NCBI RefSeq assembly: GCF_041929205.1
Contig: NZ_JBHFNT010000046.1
Reading direction: 5' to 3' (one strand)
Source of the DNA: Floridanema evergladense
GTDB taxonomy: Bacteria > Cyanobacteriota > Cyanobacteriia > Cyanobacteriales > Aerosakkonemataceae
DNA: 64,000 nt
The notes under the pieces are model-generated. The model saw only the letters and a program-made list of their open reading frames with translations, had not been told where the DNA came from and ran no database searches. Position 1 is the first letter of the stretch. Each line of letters opens with the position of its first letter. Below are positions 33,056 to 42,655 of this stretch, in pieces. A program made the position numbers and the translations under genes.

Positions 33056-33901
33056 ATGTTTGAGCAGAAATTAGAAGCACTAAAAGGCATTTTTGCCCAA
33101 ATGGATCGGGCGATTATCGCTTATTCTGGAGGAATTGATAGTACTTTGGTAGCAAAAGTTGCTTATGATGTTTTGAGCGATCGAGCTTTAGCTATAACAG
33201 CAGAATCGCCTTCTTTATTACCAGAAGATTTGGAAGATGCCAAAATTCAAGCACTACAGATTGGGATTCCGCATCAAGTAATTCAAACTCATGAAATGGA
33301 GAATCCTAATTACACTTCTAACCCAATAAATCGCTGTTATTTTTGCAAAAGTGAATTGCATGATACCCTAAAACCTTTGGCTTTGAGTTTGGGTTATCCT
33401 TATGTAGTTGATGGGGTAAATGCAGATGATTTAAAAGATTATCGTCCGGGAATTCAAGCTGCAAAGGAAAGAGGTGCGCGATCGCCTTTAGCAGAAGTAG
33501 GAATTACCAAAATGGAAGTTAGAGAAATTTCTAAATTTTTAGGACTTCCTTGGTGGGATAAACCTGCTCAACCTTGTTTAAGTTCTCGCTTTCCTTATGG
33601 GGAAGAAATTACGATCGCTAAATTACAAAGAGTTGGTAGAGCAGAACTTTATTTGCGGAAGTTGGGATGGCAAAATTTGCGCGTGCGATCGACTGGAGAT
33701 ACCGCTAAAATTGAATTACTACCAGAGCAAATCAAAGAGTTTGTTTTAACTACAGATTTACCCCAGCTAGTATCAGCTTTTCAAAAATTCGGCTTTATTT
33801 ATGTGACTCTGGATTTAGAAGGTTATCGTAGTGGCAAATTAAACCAAGTACTTAATCAGGATTTAATGATGAGCAACATGGACAGGATGTTGTCTATTTA
33901 A
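33056..33901 (+). CDS. larE: LarE-like ATP-dependent sulfur transferase
   Basis: 281 aa. PP-loop SGGIDSTLVA (residues 24-33), NRCYFCKSEL and QPCLSSRFPYG, with Cys174 at the place of the sacrificial cysteine of LarE. LarE installs sulfur in the nickel-pincer nucleotide with LarB and LarC. Neither larB nor larC lies in the neighbourhood. Upstream noncoding DNA is 290 bp; the gene has no operon partner. Confidence 0.9.
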   Translation: MFEQKLEALKGIFAQMDRAIIAYSGGIDSTLVAKVAYDVLSDRALAITAESPSLLPEDLEDAKIQALQIGIPHQVIQTHEMENPNYTSNPINRCYFCKSELHDTLKPLALSLGYPYVVDGVNADDLKDYRPGIQAAKERGARSPLAEVGITKMEVREISKFLGLPWWDKPAQPCLSSRFPYGEEITIAKLQRVGRAELYLRKLGWQNLRVRSTGDTAKIELLPEQIKEFVLTTDLPQLVSAFQKFGFIYVTLDLEGYRSGKLNQVLNQDLMMSNMDRMLSI

Positions 33902-33921
33902 TAATCTGTTGATTAAGTTCA

Positions 33922-33975
33922 TTGTAAGGACTTTAGTCCTATTAGCTACTCCAGCAAGGACTTTAGTTCTTACAA
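33922..33975. repeat. Inverted repeat of AAGGACTTTAG blocks
   Basis: TTGTAAGGACTTTAGTCCT and AAGGACTTTAGTTCTTACAA face each other with 15 bp between. Each half is itself partly palindromic. Confidence 0.65.
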
Positions 33976-34255
33976 CCAACAAGCTGAATTACTTCATTGA
34001 TTGTTATTTTATTAATTATTCGTTGGTTGACTAAAGTAAAAAAATTGAATAGTATAAAAGTACGCCTCTTATTAAGTTGTATTTTATTTACAAAGTTCAA
34101 AACAGTATTAAAATATACAAAATTTTATTAATAAGCAACTTTATCAAGGAAGTTTCTGGTAAAAGTTAATAGGAAAGCCTAAATACATGGTAAAAAAACT
34201 AGTGCAGTGTGACAGGAATAACTACACCAAACAAGTGAAAAAGCTTTGGATAAAC

Positions 34256-34297
34256 CTTCTTTCCTTCTGCCTTCTGCCCTCTGCCTTCTGCCTTTTT
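34256..34297. repeat. CTTCTGC heptamer STRR
   Basis: About five copies of CTTCTGC/CCTCTGC in tandem, an STRR class typical of filamentous cyanobacteria. Confidence 0.8.
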
Positions 34298-34339
34298 GTA
34301 CTAGGTTTAAACATGATTTAAAAAGGCGGGTGCCTGATT

Positions 34340-36013
34340 ATGGTGAACTCAACAACTTACCCCCTAAATTCCCTGAATATGACCACTATTAGCCGTTTGG
34401 AAGAAAGCTTTTTCCATGTAGGCGAGACAAAGAATGGAAAAAGCTCTAACTTAGAATCTTTAGGAATAAAAAATTGCGGTCGCCTATATCGTAATTTATC
34501 AGTATCGCAGTTAGTAGAACATACTTTATCGCGCCAAGAAGGGATTTTAGGCGAGAATGGTGCGGTGTTTGTGAAGACGGGTAAGTATACGGGTCGATCG
34601 CCTAAAGATAAGTTTATAGTTGACGAACCAGGCATTCATGATGAAATTGATTGGAACGGCGTAAACGTGCCGATTTCTGTAGAAAAATTCGCTCAAATTT
34701 ACAAAAAAGTTCTTGCTTATATGCAAGGCAAAGACTTGTACATTTTTGACGGTTATGTTGGGGCCGATCCTGAATATCGGTTAGGCGTAAGAGTAATAAA
34801 TGAATTTGCTTGGCACAATTTATTCGTGCATCAATTGTTTATTAGACCAACAACAGAAGAACTCAAACATCATTATGCAGATGTAACAGTAATTTCAGTT
34901 CCCGGTTTACAAGGCGATCCAGAAACAGACGGGATTAATAGCGAAGCATTTATTATAGTCAATTTCCTGAAAGGAATTGTTTTAATAGGCGGAACTCACT
35001 ATGCTGGAGAAATGAAAAAATCCGTGTTCTCATTCATGAATTATTTGATGACGAAACGGAATGTTTTGCCAATGCACTGTGCTGCCAATATGGACAAAAA
35101 TGGCAATACAGCTTTATTTTTTGGTCTTTCGGGTACAGGAAAAACTACTTTATCTGCTGACCCCGAACGCCGTTTAATCGGTGATGATGAACATGGATGG
35201 TCAACCAGAGGAATCTTCAATTTTGAAGGTGGATGTTATGCTAAAACTATTCGCCTTTCTCAGAAAAATGAACCGCAAATTTGGGAAGCGTTACGTTTTG
35301 GTGCGTTGATTGAAAATGTGACCATTGATCCAGAAAAACGAGTTCCTGATTATGACGATAGTAGCGTTACTGAAAACACGAGGGCTGCTTATCCAGTAGA
35401 ATTTATTCCTAATTGTGTAATTCCTGGTTTTGGCGGTCATCCAAAAACTGTAATCTTTTTAACCGCAGATGCTTTTGGGGTTTTGCCACCCATTGCCAAA
35501 CTCACAAATAGACAGGCAATGTATCATTTCATTTCTGGTTATACCAGTAATTTAGCTGGTACAGAAAGAGGAATTACTGAACCGCAAGCGACTTTTTCTT
35601 CTTGTTTTGGTAAACCATTTTTGCCGCTGTCGCCAATTATTTACGCTGAGATGTTGTACGACAGAATTATTGAGTATAATGCTGATGTTTATCTAGTAAA
35701 TACTGGTTGGACTGGTGGCCCTTACGGTGTAGGTAAACGGATTGCGATCGCAGATACTCGTGCTATGGTTTCAGCTGCTTTGAATGGCGACTTAAATCAT
35801 GTAAAATTCCATCACCATCCGATTTTTCACATTTTAGTTCCTGAGTCTGTTCCGGGTGTAGATAGCAATATTTTAGATCCGATTAAAACTTGGAGTGACC
35901 CGGAAGCGTATCAACAAAAAGCAAAAGCTTTAGCGCAAAAGTTTGTGGAAAACTTTAAGCAGTACCAGCGAGTACCTAGAGAAATTTTGGAAGCTGCGCC
36001 TAGTTTAGGTTAA
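34340..36013 (+). CDS. pckA: Phosphoenolpyruvate carboxykinase (ATP)
   Basis: 557 aa. TGRSPKDKFIVDEP, the P-loop GLSGTGKTTLSADP with DDEHGW, NFEGGCYAK and TGWTGGPYGVGKRI are all conserved. It interconverts oxaloacetate and PEP using ATP. ATG 34340 is used; ATG 34379 (MTTISRLEE) is another possible start. It stands alone with long noncoding DNA upstream. Confidence 0.95.
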   Translation: MVNSTTYPLNSLNMTTISRLEESFFHVGETKNGKSSNLESLGIKNCGRLYRNLSVSQLVEHTLSRQEGILGENGAVFVKTGKYTGRSPKDKFIVDEPGIHDEIDWNGVNVPISVEKFAQIYKKVLAYMQGKDLYIFDGYVGADPEYRLGVRVINEFAWHNLFVHQLFIRPTTEELKHHYADVTVISVPGLQGDPETDGINSEAFIIVNFLKGIVLIGGTHYAGEMKKSVFSFMNYLMTKRNVLPMHCAANMDKNGNTALFFGLSGTGKTTLSADPERRLIGDDEHGWSTRGIFNFEGGCYAKTIRLSQKNEPQIWEALRFGALIENVTIDPEKRVPDYDDSSVTENTRAAYPVEFIPNCVIPGFGGHPKTVIFLTADAFGVLPPIAKLTNRQAMYHFISGYTSNLAGTERGITEPQATFSSCFGKPFLPLSPIIYAEMLYDRIIEYNADVYLVNTGWTGGPYGVGKRIAIADTRAMVSAALNGDLNHVKFHHHPIFHILVPESVPGVDSNILDPIKTWSDPEAYQQKAKALAQKFVENFKQYQRVPREILEAAPSLG

Positions 36014-36141
36014 GTCGATCGAACGCGATCGTTGAATTAATCATCAGTTTTTGATAATCTCTTGTATGGGGTAGGTAATTCTTCCCCTTATTTTTTTGCA
36101 ATATGGAATGCTTTCTGGTACTAGTTTAGGAGAAAAGATTA

Positions 36142-36828
36142 GTGGGTTTAAAACTGGAAAAAGTCATTCCTTGGGGACGCAATTTTGCTGAATACGTCAG
36201 AATGTTTAATCTCACAACAGATGAGTTCAAGTTAAATATTTTAGATTGTGCTGGTGGCCCCGCTAGTTTTAATGCGGAAATGACTGAGCAAGGATATAAT
36301 GTTATATCTTGCGATCCTGTTTACTGTTTTACTGTTGATGAAATTAAGCAACGAATTCAAGATACTTATTCCGCAGTTGTTAATGGTGTAAAAGCAAATT
36401 TAGATTGTTATGTGTGGCAGGAAATCACCTCTCCCGAACACTTAGGACAGGTACGCATGGCAGCAATGGAAAAGTTTTTAGCGGATTTTGACTTGGGAGT
36501 AAAAGAAGGGCGTTATTTGCCTCATGGTTTGCCAGTTTTACCTTTTAATAATTATCAGTTTGATTTAGCTTTATGCTCGCATTTTCTATTTACTTATTCT
36601 GAGCAACTTTTAGAAGAATTCCATTTAGCTGCAATTCGGGAAATGTGTAGGGTTGCCAAAGAAGTGAGAATTTTTCCACTTTTGGATATATCGGGAGAAG
36701 TATCACCAATTTTAGAACCCGTACTCAACAAATTGGAAATGCAAGGTTATAATGTGGAAATTAAACAGGTGTTATATGAATTTCAAAAAGGCGGAAACCA
36801 AATACTAAAGGTTTGTCCGCCAAAGTGA
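36142..36828 (+). CDS. SAM-methyltransferase-like conserved protein
   Basis: 228 aa from GTG 36142 behind AGGAGA (36128-36133). Glycine-rich ILDCAGGPASFNAEMTEQGY resembles SAM motif I, then ISCDPVYCFTVDEI, FDLALCSHFLFTYSEQL as motif IV. No family name can be given. It occurs as a conserved cyanobacterial protein. Confidence 0.75.
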   Translation: MGLKLEKVIPWGRNFAEYVRMFNLTTDEFKLNILDCAGGPASFNAEMTEQGYNVISCDPVYCFTVDEIKQRIQDTYSAVVNGVKANLDCYVWQEITSPEHLGQVRMAAMEKFLADFDLGVKEGRYLPHGLPVLPFNNYQFDLALCSHFLFTYSEQLLEEFHLAAIREMCRVAKEVRIFPLLDISGEVSPILEPVLNKLEMQGYNVEIKQVLYEFQKGGNQILKVCPPK

Positions 36829-36832
36829 AATT

Positions 36833-37195
36833 TTACATCGATGGTTCCTCGATCGGAACCAGGAAACAACCATTGATTCGCCAACTCCCATCAAGTTGTT
36901 TTTCCATTTGGTAAAGCGCCCTTCTGGGGTTTCCTTCGGGATCGAGCACTAACACTGGTTGCGCCAAAGCACCGTTAACAATTGCCAAGTTTTCAAATAA
37001 CACGGAACGAGGACGATAGACAGCTTCGTAGGAAGATCGGACCATCTCCATAAAGTTTTCCGGGGTTTGGAAGGTGATTTGAATGCCTGGGGTAGCAAGT
37101 GAGAATGCAGTAACGGCATCCTCTTGCTGAAATGCTTCAAGTTGGCGTTCGATAACAAATCGGATGGCGGCGCGATCGCTATCTGTAATTTGCAT
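36833..37195 (-). CDS. DUF4864-like protein
   Basis: About 120 aa from ATG 37195 (MQITDSDRAAIRFVIERQLE), with FQQEDAVTAFSLATPGIQ and the ending GSWRINGCFLVP. The fold is probably a small NTF2-like domain. Convergent with the methyltransferase-like gene, 4 bp apart. Confidence 0.72.
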   Translation of the reverse strand: MQITDSDRAAIRFVIERQLEAFQQEDAVTAFSLATPGIQITFQTPENFMEMVRSSYEAVYRPRSVLFENLAIVNGALAQPVLVLDPEGNPRRALYQMEKQLDGSWRINGCFLVPIEEPSM

Positions 37196-37271
37196 CAGTT
37201 TTGCCTTTGTTTCTATAAACACTACTAATAGAGCAGTTTACTTAAATTATAGAAAGGTTAGCCGCTAGTGA

Positions 37272-37454
37272 CTAGGTAGAAAACTTAAGAAAGGTTAATA
37301 ATTTAATTTTCTCCTCATTAGTTAAACTTTTTCGCTCTGTGGGAATACTAAATTGAATAGATTTTTTAGAGATGATAACGCGAACTATTCCATTTCTTTC
37401 TTTGGGTTCTTTGCGGTGCAAAAAAAACAGGCTGCAATATAGTAAATACTCCAA
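37272..37454 (-). CDS. Doubtful small ORF, 60 aa
   Basis: Reads MEYLLYCSLFFLHRKEPKER, then IISKKSIQFSIPTERKSLTN. The second half has a plausible strand-helix look, the first half is unlike a real start. Possibly a remnant. No RBS seen. Confidence 0.2.
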   Translation of the reverse strand: MEYLLYCSLFFLHRKEPKERNGIVRVIISKKSIQFSIPTERKSLTNEEKIKLLTFLKFST

Positions 37455-37616
37455 CTAATTGCTGGCAACATAGTTAGAGCAGATAACTATACTGATTCCT
37501 ATCACTCAGCGAAATGAGCGATCGTGCCATCAACCACCGCAGTTACCTAATTATTTCAGGAAAACTTTAAAGGAAATTACCCTGTAACTAGATTTTCTGT
37601 AAATTTTTCGTAAAAT

Positions 37617-37718
37617 CTTTTCCCAAATAAGGGGAAATTAGAGATGCTAAATGCTTACAGCAAAAGAGATTTACCTCTTACTCCTCACATTGAGTGGAAA
37701 AATGCCAAATTTTTTTTC
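37617..37718 (+). ncRNA. Candidate Yfr1-like small RNA
   Basis: In order: TTTCCC/GGGAAA hairpin (about 37619-37637), a short AAGAG/CTCTT hairpin (37664-37679), the unpaired ACTCCTCACAT (37680-37690), then a weak AT stem ending in eight Ts (37710-37717). Yfr1, a conserved cyanobacterial sRNA, has an unpaired ACUCCUCACAC between two hairpins; ten of eleven bases match. The terminator stem is weak. Confidence 0.4.
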
Positions 37719-38000
37719 ATGATAACCTGAGCAATAATGAAGAAAAACTATAATCTGTCTCATCTCAGAAACATGAAGGAAAAACAAACAAATAATTTAT
37801 GTGTAGGTTTGTTAGGATTTTTCTCAAAATTATGTACGAATGTGTAAGTAAATTAGCATCTACCTAAAATTAGCAGTTAATAAAAAAAACTTATTGTTAG
37901 TAATTACTGCTAATTGAATTTTTTATAAATTTCCCCATAACCTCGCATCTGAGTTAGCAGCACCAACTTATTGATTAATTACTCGCTTAGGTAGAACAAA

Positions 38001-38600
38001 ATGGCATTAAACAGCGTCATGGTTAAAGAAGTCGATATTAAACAGGGTGAGTTAGACATATCGGCAGAAGTAGAACTGCCTGTAAATGAAAATACTGATG
38101 CAGCAATTCATTTAGCTACTGCGGAACGGCATCAAGAAATATTTACCCCTGATTGTATTGTGACAACTCCCGCCCAAGTTTACCTGAAATTTGAAGACCT
38201 AATGTGTTTTGAAGTGGTCGATCGCCAATTTCAAAAATGGGGTGTTACATTTAACAACTGCATAGCGATTCGTCCCTCTAATCCAGCGTTTCCACCTTAC
38301 TCTGGTACTACAGTGCTAATGGGAGCACCGAAGAGTGGATGGTTAGAAGCGATGTTCGATCGACCTGTTAAATCTGTAAGTGCTTTGGTTACTACCTCTC
38401 AGAAATTAGTATTAGCGGCTTATAACCAAGATAATCAACTGCTCAAAGAAGTAGAGATTTCTGAGCCAAATTTGGCGGGTTATCACTCATCAATTCCACC
38501 AAACGCATTAATTACAATTACCGGAGCAAATATCTATCGAGTTACCTACTGTGCTTTTGATGGTCAATTTATTTTAGATGACTTTAAGTTTCAACTTTAG
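38001..38600 (+). CDS. Conserved beta-rich protein
   Basis: 199 aa with no signal peptide. From residue 55 on it looks like a jelly-roll: TTPAQVYLKFEDLMCF, VDRQFQKWGVTF, RPSNPAFPPYSG, and the end GANIYRVTYCAFDGQFILDDF. The C-terminal motif resembles those of carbohydrate-binding or PEP-CTERM-type exported domains. Function unknown. Confidence 0.65.
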   Translation: MALNSVMVKEVDIKQGELDISAEVELPVNENTDAAIHLATAERHQEIFTPDCIVTTPAQVYLKFEDLMCFEVVDRQFQKWGVTFNNCIAIRPSNPAFPPYSGTTVLMGAPKSGWLEAMFDRPVKSVSALVTTSQKLVLAAYNQDNQLLKEVEISEPNLAGYHSSIPPNALITITGANIYRVTYCAFDGQFILDDFKFQL

Positions 38601-38640
38601 CTAAAATTATCCTGAGAGATGCTATTGTTTCTATAAGTTG

Positions 38641-39489
38641 ATGTGGATTGATTATCCACATCACAAGAAACTTATTATCTGGCAGGTAAGCAAGGTGGCA
38701 CAGGCTTCCTCTTGGTGGCAAGATGTGGTTAATCAACTCCCCAACTCGTTGTTTGTGGAGTTCCAAAGCCAAAGCAGAACTATTAAAATTTTCTCTGGTA
38801 AACAGTCAAGGAGTTCGAGATATTGGCTGTTAGGCTCGATCGCGGCGATAACAATTATACTGAGCGATAGAAAGTTGCTCTTGGCTAGCAGCATTGGTGT
38901 GGTAACGATATGGTTAGTTTATCGGCTACAATCAGGCAATTGGCAGCCTTATTTGTCGAACTTGCGTCGATTACTAACAGGTGCGAATCGTCAGTTAGTA
39001 GTAGCGGTGATTAGCGGTGGATTGGCGACATTGTGTGGTTATGTGGCGATCGCGGGTGCAGACACTCAAAGCTCTTGGATTACACTAATTGTACTGCTCC
39101 AATCTCTAGGCACCCTACCAATTTTAGGATTACTGGTTTGGCAAATCCTCACCCAGCAAACAAAACCAGACACCACAAAGCTTGACCAAATGCTAGCAGA
39201 TTTAACTCATGCAGACCCCCTAAAACGTTTAATTGCCGTTCGCTATTTAACAAGTTCCGTCAAACGATTTGATTTTAACCACAAAATCTGGATTAGTGAT
39301 TACTTTCGCCTCATGTTAAATCGGGAACAAGAAGCAATAGTTCGTGATGCCATTCTTGACGGTTTAAGGATATTAGAAAATTATCCCAAACTAGGTGAAG
39401 CTAGAGCCTCTTTTTCAATGCCAGTGAATGTCAAACGCCATGAAGTGAAAGCAGAGAAGCACAGGCGCACAGTACCATACGAAAAATAA
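38641..39489 (+). CDS. Conserved membrane protein
   Basis: About 282 aa. Soluble N-terminus (about 60 residues), four hydrophobic segments (about residues 62-95, 120-140, 148-168), then a soluble helical part with an ARM/HEAT-like look (DPLKRLIAVRYLTSSVKRF, REQEAIVRDAILDGLRILE). Similar cyanobacterial proteins carry an armadillo-type fold label. Start could be TTG 38638 or ATG 38641. Confidence 0.65.
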   Translation: MWIDYPHHKKLIIWQVSKVAQASSWWQDVVNQLPNSLFVEFQSQSRTIKIFSGKQSRSSRYWLLGSIAAITIILSDRKLLLASSIGVVTIWLVYRLQSGNWQPYLSNLRRLLTGANRQLVVAVISGGLATLCGYVAIAGADTQSSWITLIVLLQSLGTLPILGLLVWQILTQQTKPDTTKLDQMLADLTHADPLKRLIAVRYLTSSVKRFDFNHKIWISDYFRLMLNREQEAIVRDAILDGLRILENYPKLGEARASFSMPVNVKRHEVKAEKHRRTVPYEK

Positions 39490-39576
39490 ATTTTCCCATT
39501 CTCTGCCAATCCTCGGTTCCCAAAACCAGGATTTTTATTGCTAAGTTAAACTTAGGTGTTGTCTCATCTTGATTTA

Positions 39577-40266
39577 ATGCAGCTGGCTCCAGTTTTTCCG
39601 ATTTTATATCGCATTTTGCAACCTACCTTTCCCTCGTGTCTGTGGTCGGGAAGTGTTCGAGAACCGATCGTCGCTTTAACTTTTGATGATGGCCCTCATC
39701 CGCAATATACACCTGAGTTATTGGAAGTTTTAGATAAGTACAAAATTCCTGCCAGTTTTTTCTGGTTGGGTGTTTGTGTGGAAAGGTCGCCAGAGGTGGC
39801 GAAAGCAGTTTATCAGCGAGGACACTGGGTAGGTTTACATGGCTATAATCACCAGATGTTTACCAGTTTTACTCCGCCAAATTTAAAGCAGAATTTGGAA
39901 AAGACGCAGTTAGCGATCGCTCAAGCTTGTCAGTTAGATTTTGATTACGTTCAAACTCACGTTAGAGATGTTCGCCCTCCCAATGGTGTGTTTACACCGC
40001 AGATTTTAAACTCTCTGCAACAGTGGAATTATCGCCCAGTCATGTGGAGCGTAGTCCCGGAAGATTGGGTACTCCCAGGAGTAGCTATTGTAGTACAAAG
40101 AGTATTATCTCAAGTGCAAAATGGTGCGTTAATTGTATTACATGATGGAATGTTTGGTGGGGCTGAAGTTGCAGAAACTACAGCGCTAATTGTAAAAAAT
40201 TTGCTTCAACGAGGCTTTAGGTTTGTTACAGTAGAGCAGCTTTGGCAACTAAATTCAGTAGTTTAA
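39577..40266 (+). CDS. Polysaccharide deacetylase (NodB homology)
   Basis: About 229 aa from ATG 39577. NodB motifs are ALTFDDGPHP (catalytic and metal Asp), GLHGYNHQMFT (metal His), RPPNGVFTPQ and VLHDG. It deacetylates N-acetylated glycans; the substrate is unknown. No clear signal peptide from this start. Confidence 0.88.
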   Translation: MQLAPVFPILYRILQPTFPSCLWSGSVREPIVALTFDDGPHPQYTPELLEVLDKYKIPASFFWLGVCVERSPEVAKAVYQRGHWVGLHGYNHQMFTSFTPPNLKQNLEKTQLAIAQACQLDFDYVQTHVRDVRPPNGVFTPQILNSLQQWNYRPVMWSVVPEDWVLPGVAIVVQRVLSQVQNGALIVLHDGMFGGAEVAETTALIVKNLLQRGFRFVTVEQLWQLNSVV

Positions 40267-41205
40267 TTAATCCAAGTTAACGAATATTCATACAAATTCT
40301 GCGGGCGATCGGAGAATTGTAAAGTTTTAGTAAATTTATCTACCCACCCACCTGTCATTTCACATCTGAGTTCATTAGAATGACAGAGTGTAGTTCAGTC
40401 CTTTGTCAAGACCACTACGGCTGAAACTTAGTACTTTAATATAAATAGAGTTTCTGTGACTTAAATTCTAAGGATGTCAGTACATCTAGCGTCACTTCTA
40501 AGCTTTTGTGGCTGTGTGGTAGCTAAACTGAGGTGAGACGAAAAACTGGTTAAACCAGATTCCCCTTAAATCAGGAATCATTAGCGACCAAATAATCCGA
40601 AAAGCCACAAAATTCAGCCAAATCGTCTAACATGACCAATGACAATAGAAACTACCAAATTAGTTCAACTAAACTAGCTGAAAATGGGTGCAATACTTTA
40701 CGTAGGCTTATTCGCAACTCTGAGGACAAAAACTGCTTGGTTATCCTCCAGCCTATTGTCTAAAATTTTGTGGGGTAAGTTCACCTGAACTCTCTATCCA
40801 GCAAGAACGCAGGTGAAATTATACCCCAACTTGCAGAATAATTTCGATGTTTAGCATCTTTGGGCAAAAGCCGATGCAACAATAATTTTTCACCCTAATT
40901 TTCCAGTTGAATGGAGACATCGAAAAACTGCATAGATAAAAGCAAAAACTGCTGGCAATTTTTGTGAGAAAGGCTACAATCGTAAAGATCTTGACAAGAC
41001 CCAACAATAAATTCAGTCACTTACGCTTCCAATAAACGCTTATGTTTTAACTCCGAAGCACAGTGTTTTTGCCCGAACCAGTTAATTAATAATTAAGCTT
41101 TTAATGCTTGTTTGGTCTTTTACTGGTTAATATGTTGGGAGATTGATTGCATCATGATGTCTAGTTGTTGATTTTGTTAACCCAAAGGAGCATGAGGAAC
41201 GCGGC
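40267..41205. other. Long noncoding region upstream of sigA, 939 bp
   Basis: No protein gene is visible. A strong hairpin lies at 40772-40827. Much of this stretch is likely leader or promoter for sigA. Confidence 0.6.
40772..40827. promoter_or_regulatory. Long hairpin upstream of sigA
   Basis: GGGGTA-AG-TTCACCTG (40772-40787) pairs with CAGGTGAA-ATTA-TACCCC (40810-40827), with small internal bulges and a 22-nt loop. It lies about 380 bp before the sigA ATG. Confidence 0.5.
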
Positions 41206-42333
41206 ATGACCCAGGCTAACAACGTACTTGATAATATAAGTCCTACTTTGGAAGAGCTACTCTTAGCAGAAGAAGTGGAAGAAGCAGATCAAGACGAGTT
41301 TTTAGAAGATGTGTCCCCTGAAGAAGACGATGGAAAGCCTGGTAAGGTACGCTCAAACCGTCGTCGAGCGCAAACTAAGAAAAAGCATTATACAGAAGAC
41401 TCAATTCGCCTGTATTTGCAAGAAATTGGTCGAATTAGACTGTTACGGGCGGATGAAGAAATCGAATTGGCAAGAAAGATTGCTGATTTGTTGGAATTAG
41501 AACGGATTCGAGAGAGTCTTTGCGATCGCTTAGACCGTGACCCCCACGATCGCGAGTGGGCGGCAGCGGTAGATATGCAGTTGCCTGCGTTCCGTCATCG
41601 CCTCCATTTGGGGCGACGTGCGAAGGACAAAATGGTGCAGTCCAACCTCCGTTTAGTAGTTTCGATCGCCAAAAAATACATGAATCGCGGGCTGTCTTTC
41701 CAAGATTTAATTCAGGAAGGTAGCTTAGGTTTAATTCGGGCAGCGGAAAAATTCGATCACGAAAAAGGCTATAAGTTCTCTACTTATGCGACTTGGTGGA
41801 TTCGTCAGGCAATCACTAGAGCAATTGCCGATCAATCTCGGACTATTCGTTTGCCTGTTCACTTGTACGAAACTATTTCCCGGATCAAGAAAACTACCAA
41901 ATTGTTATCGCAAGAAATGGGTCGCAAACCTACTGAAGAGGAAATAGCTACTCGCATGGAAATGACGATCGAGAAGCTGCGATTCATTGCTAAATCTGCT
42001 CAATTGCCTATTTCCTTGGAAACCCCGATCGGTAAAGAAGAGGATTCTCGATTGGGAGATTTTATTGAGTCGGATGGCGAAACTCCAGAAGACCAAGTTT
42101 CCAAGAATTTGCTGCGCGAAGATTTGGAAAGTGTTTTAGATACTCTGAGTCCAAGAGAACGGGATGTTTTACGTCTGCGTTACGGTTTGGATGATGGCAG
42201 AATGAAGACTCTTGAAGAAATCGGGCAAATTTTTAACGTGACTCGCGAACGAATTCGTCAGATTGAGGCTAAGGCGTTGCGGAAGCTACGTCATCCTAAC
42301 CGCAATAGTATTCTTAAAGAATATATTCGTTAG
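41206..42333 (+). CDS. sigA: RNA polymerase principal sigma factor (group 1)
   Basis: 375 aa. Region 1.2 DSIRLYLQEIGRIRLL, region 2 NLRLVVSIAKKYMNRGLSFQ then YATWWIRQAITRAIADQSRT, region 3 RKPTEEEIATRMEM, region 4.2 VTRERIRQIEAKALRKLRHP. The acidic N-terminus is typical of cyanobacterial SigA. RBS AAAGGAG at -20 and GAGG nearer the start. A terminator follows. Confidence 0.95.
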   Translation: MTQANNVLDNISPTLEELLLAEEVEEADQDEFLEDVSPEEDDGKPGKVRSNRRRAQTKKKHYTEDSIRLYLQEIGRIRLLRADEEIELARKIADLLELERIRESLCDRLDRDPHDREWAAAVDMQLPAFRHRLHLGRRAKDKMVQSNLRLVVSIAKKYMNRGLSFQDLIQEGSLGLIRAAEKFDHEKGYKFSTYATWWIRQAITRAIADQSRTIRLPVHLYETISRIKKTTKLLSQEMGRKPTEEEIATRMEMTIEKLRFIAKSAQLPISLETPIGKEEDSRLGDFIESDGETPEDQVSKNLLREDLESVLDTLSPRERDVLRLRYGLDDGRMKTLEEIGQIFNVTRERIRQIEAKALRKLRHPNRNSILKEYIR

Positions 42334-42359
42334 CAACTTTTTTACCATACTTTGAGCAG

Positions 42360-42393
42360 GTTCCAGTAGCGATCGCTATTGGAACTTTTATTT
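42360..42393 (+). terminator. Terminator after sigA
   Basis: GTTCCAGTAGCGATCGCTATTGGAAC folds on itself (42360-42385; one G-T mismatch, HIP1 site at the centre) and TTTTATTTA follows. Confidence 0.75.
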
Positions 42394-42469
42394 ATGCAGA
42401 AATAGGGAGTTTTTTGGCTCCCTATGAATAGTTCGTTTCAGATTGTCAGAGGTAAAAAGAATACAAGAA

Positions 42470-42622
42470 TTACATCAAACCTAAGAAATGTAGAACACCT
42501 TGACCGGAAACTAGTTCGGTAATTAAAGCAGCAACAAAACCAATCATTGCTAACCGACCGTTCCAATTTTCAGCTTGGGGTGTGAAGCCGAATTTAACAT
42601 CGTTGCGATTTTCACCTTGCAT
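42470..42622 (-). CDS. hli: High light-inducible protein (Hlip)
   Basis: 50 aa from ATG 42622 (MQGENRNDVKFGF). One TM helix with the chlorophyll-binding motif ENWNGRLAMIGF. Hlips protect photosystem assembly and bind chlorophyll and carotenoid. The longer frame to 42694 has no Hlip character. A near-consensus HLR1 site precedes it. Confidence 0.92.
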   Translation of the reverse strand: MQGENRNDVKFGFTPQAENWNGRLAMIGFVAALITELVSGQGVLHFLGLM

Positions 42623-42655
42623 AGTCTCAACTCCGTAAATGAAGTTTTGTAAAGT

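Larger units (their letters stand above)
33902..34339. other. Intergenic region, 438 bp
   Basis: It contains an imperfect inverted repeat of AAGGACTTTAG blocks (33922-33975) and a CTTCTGC tandem tract (34256-34297). No gene is seen. The pckA promoter is probably here. Confidence 0.6.
37223..38000. other. Intergenic region, 778 bp
   Basis: It contains a weak 60-aa minus-strand frame (37272-37454), a run of hairpins with an ACTCCTCACA core (37617-37718), and the leader of the next gene. No convincing protein gene. Confidence 0.6.
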
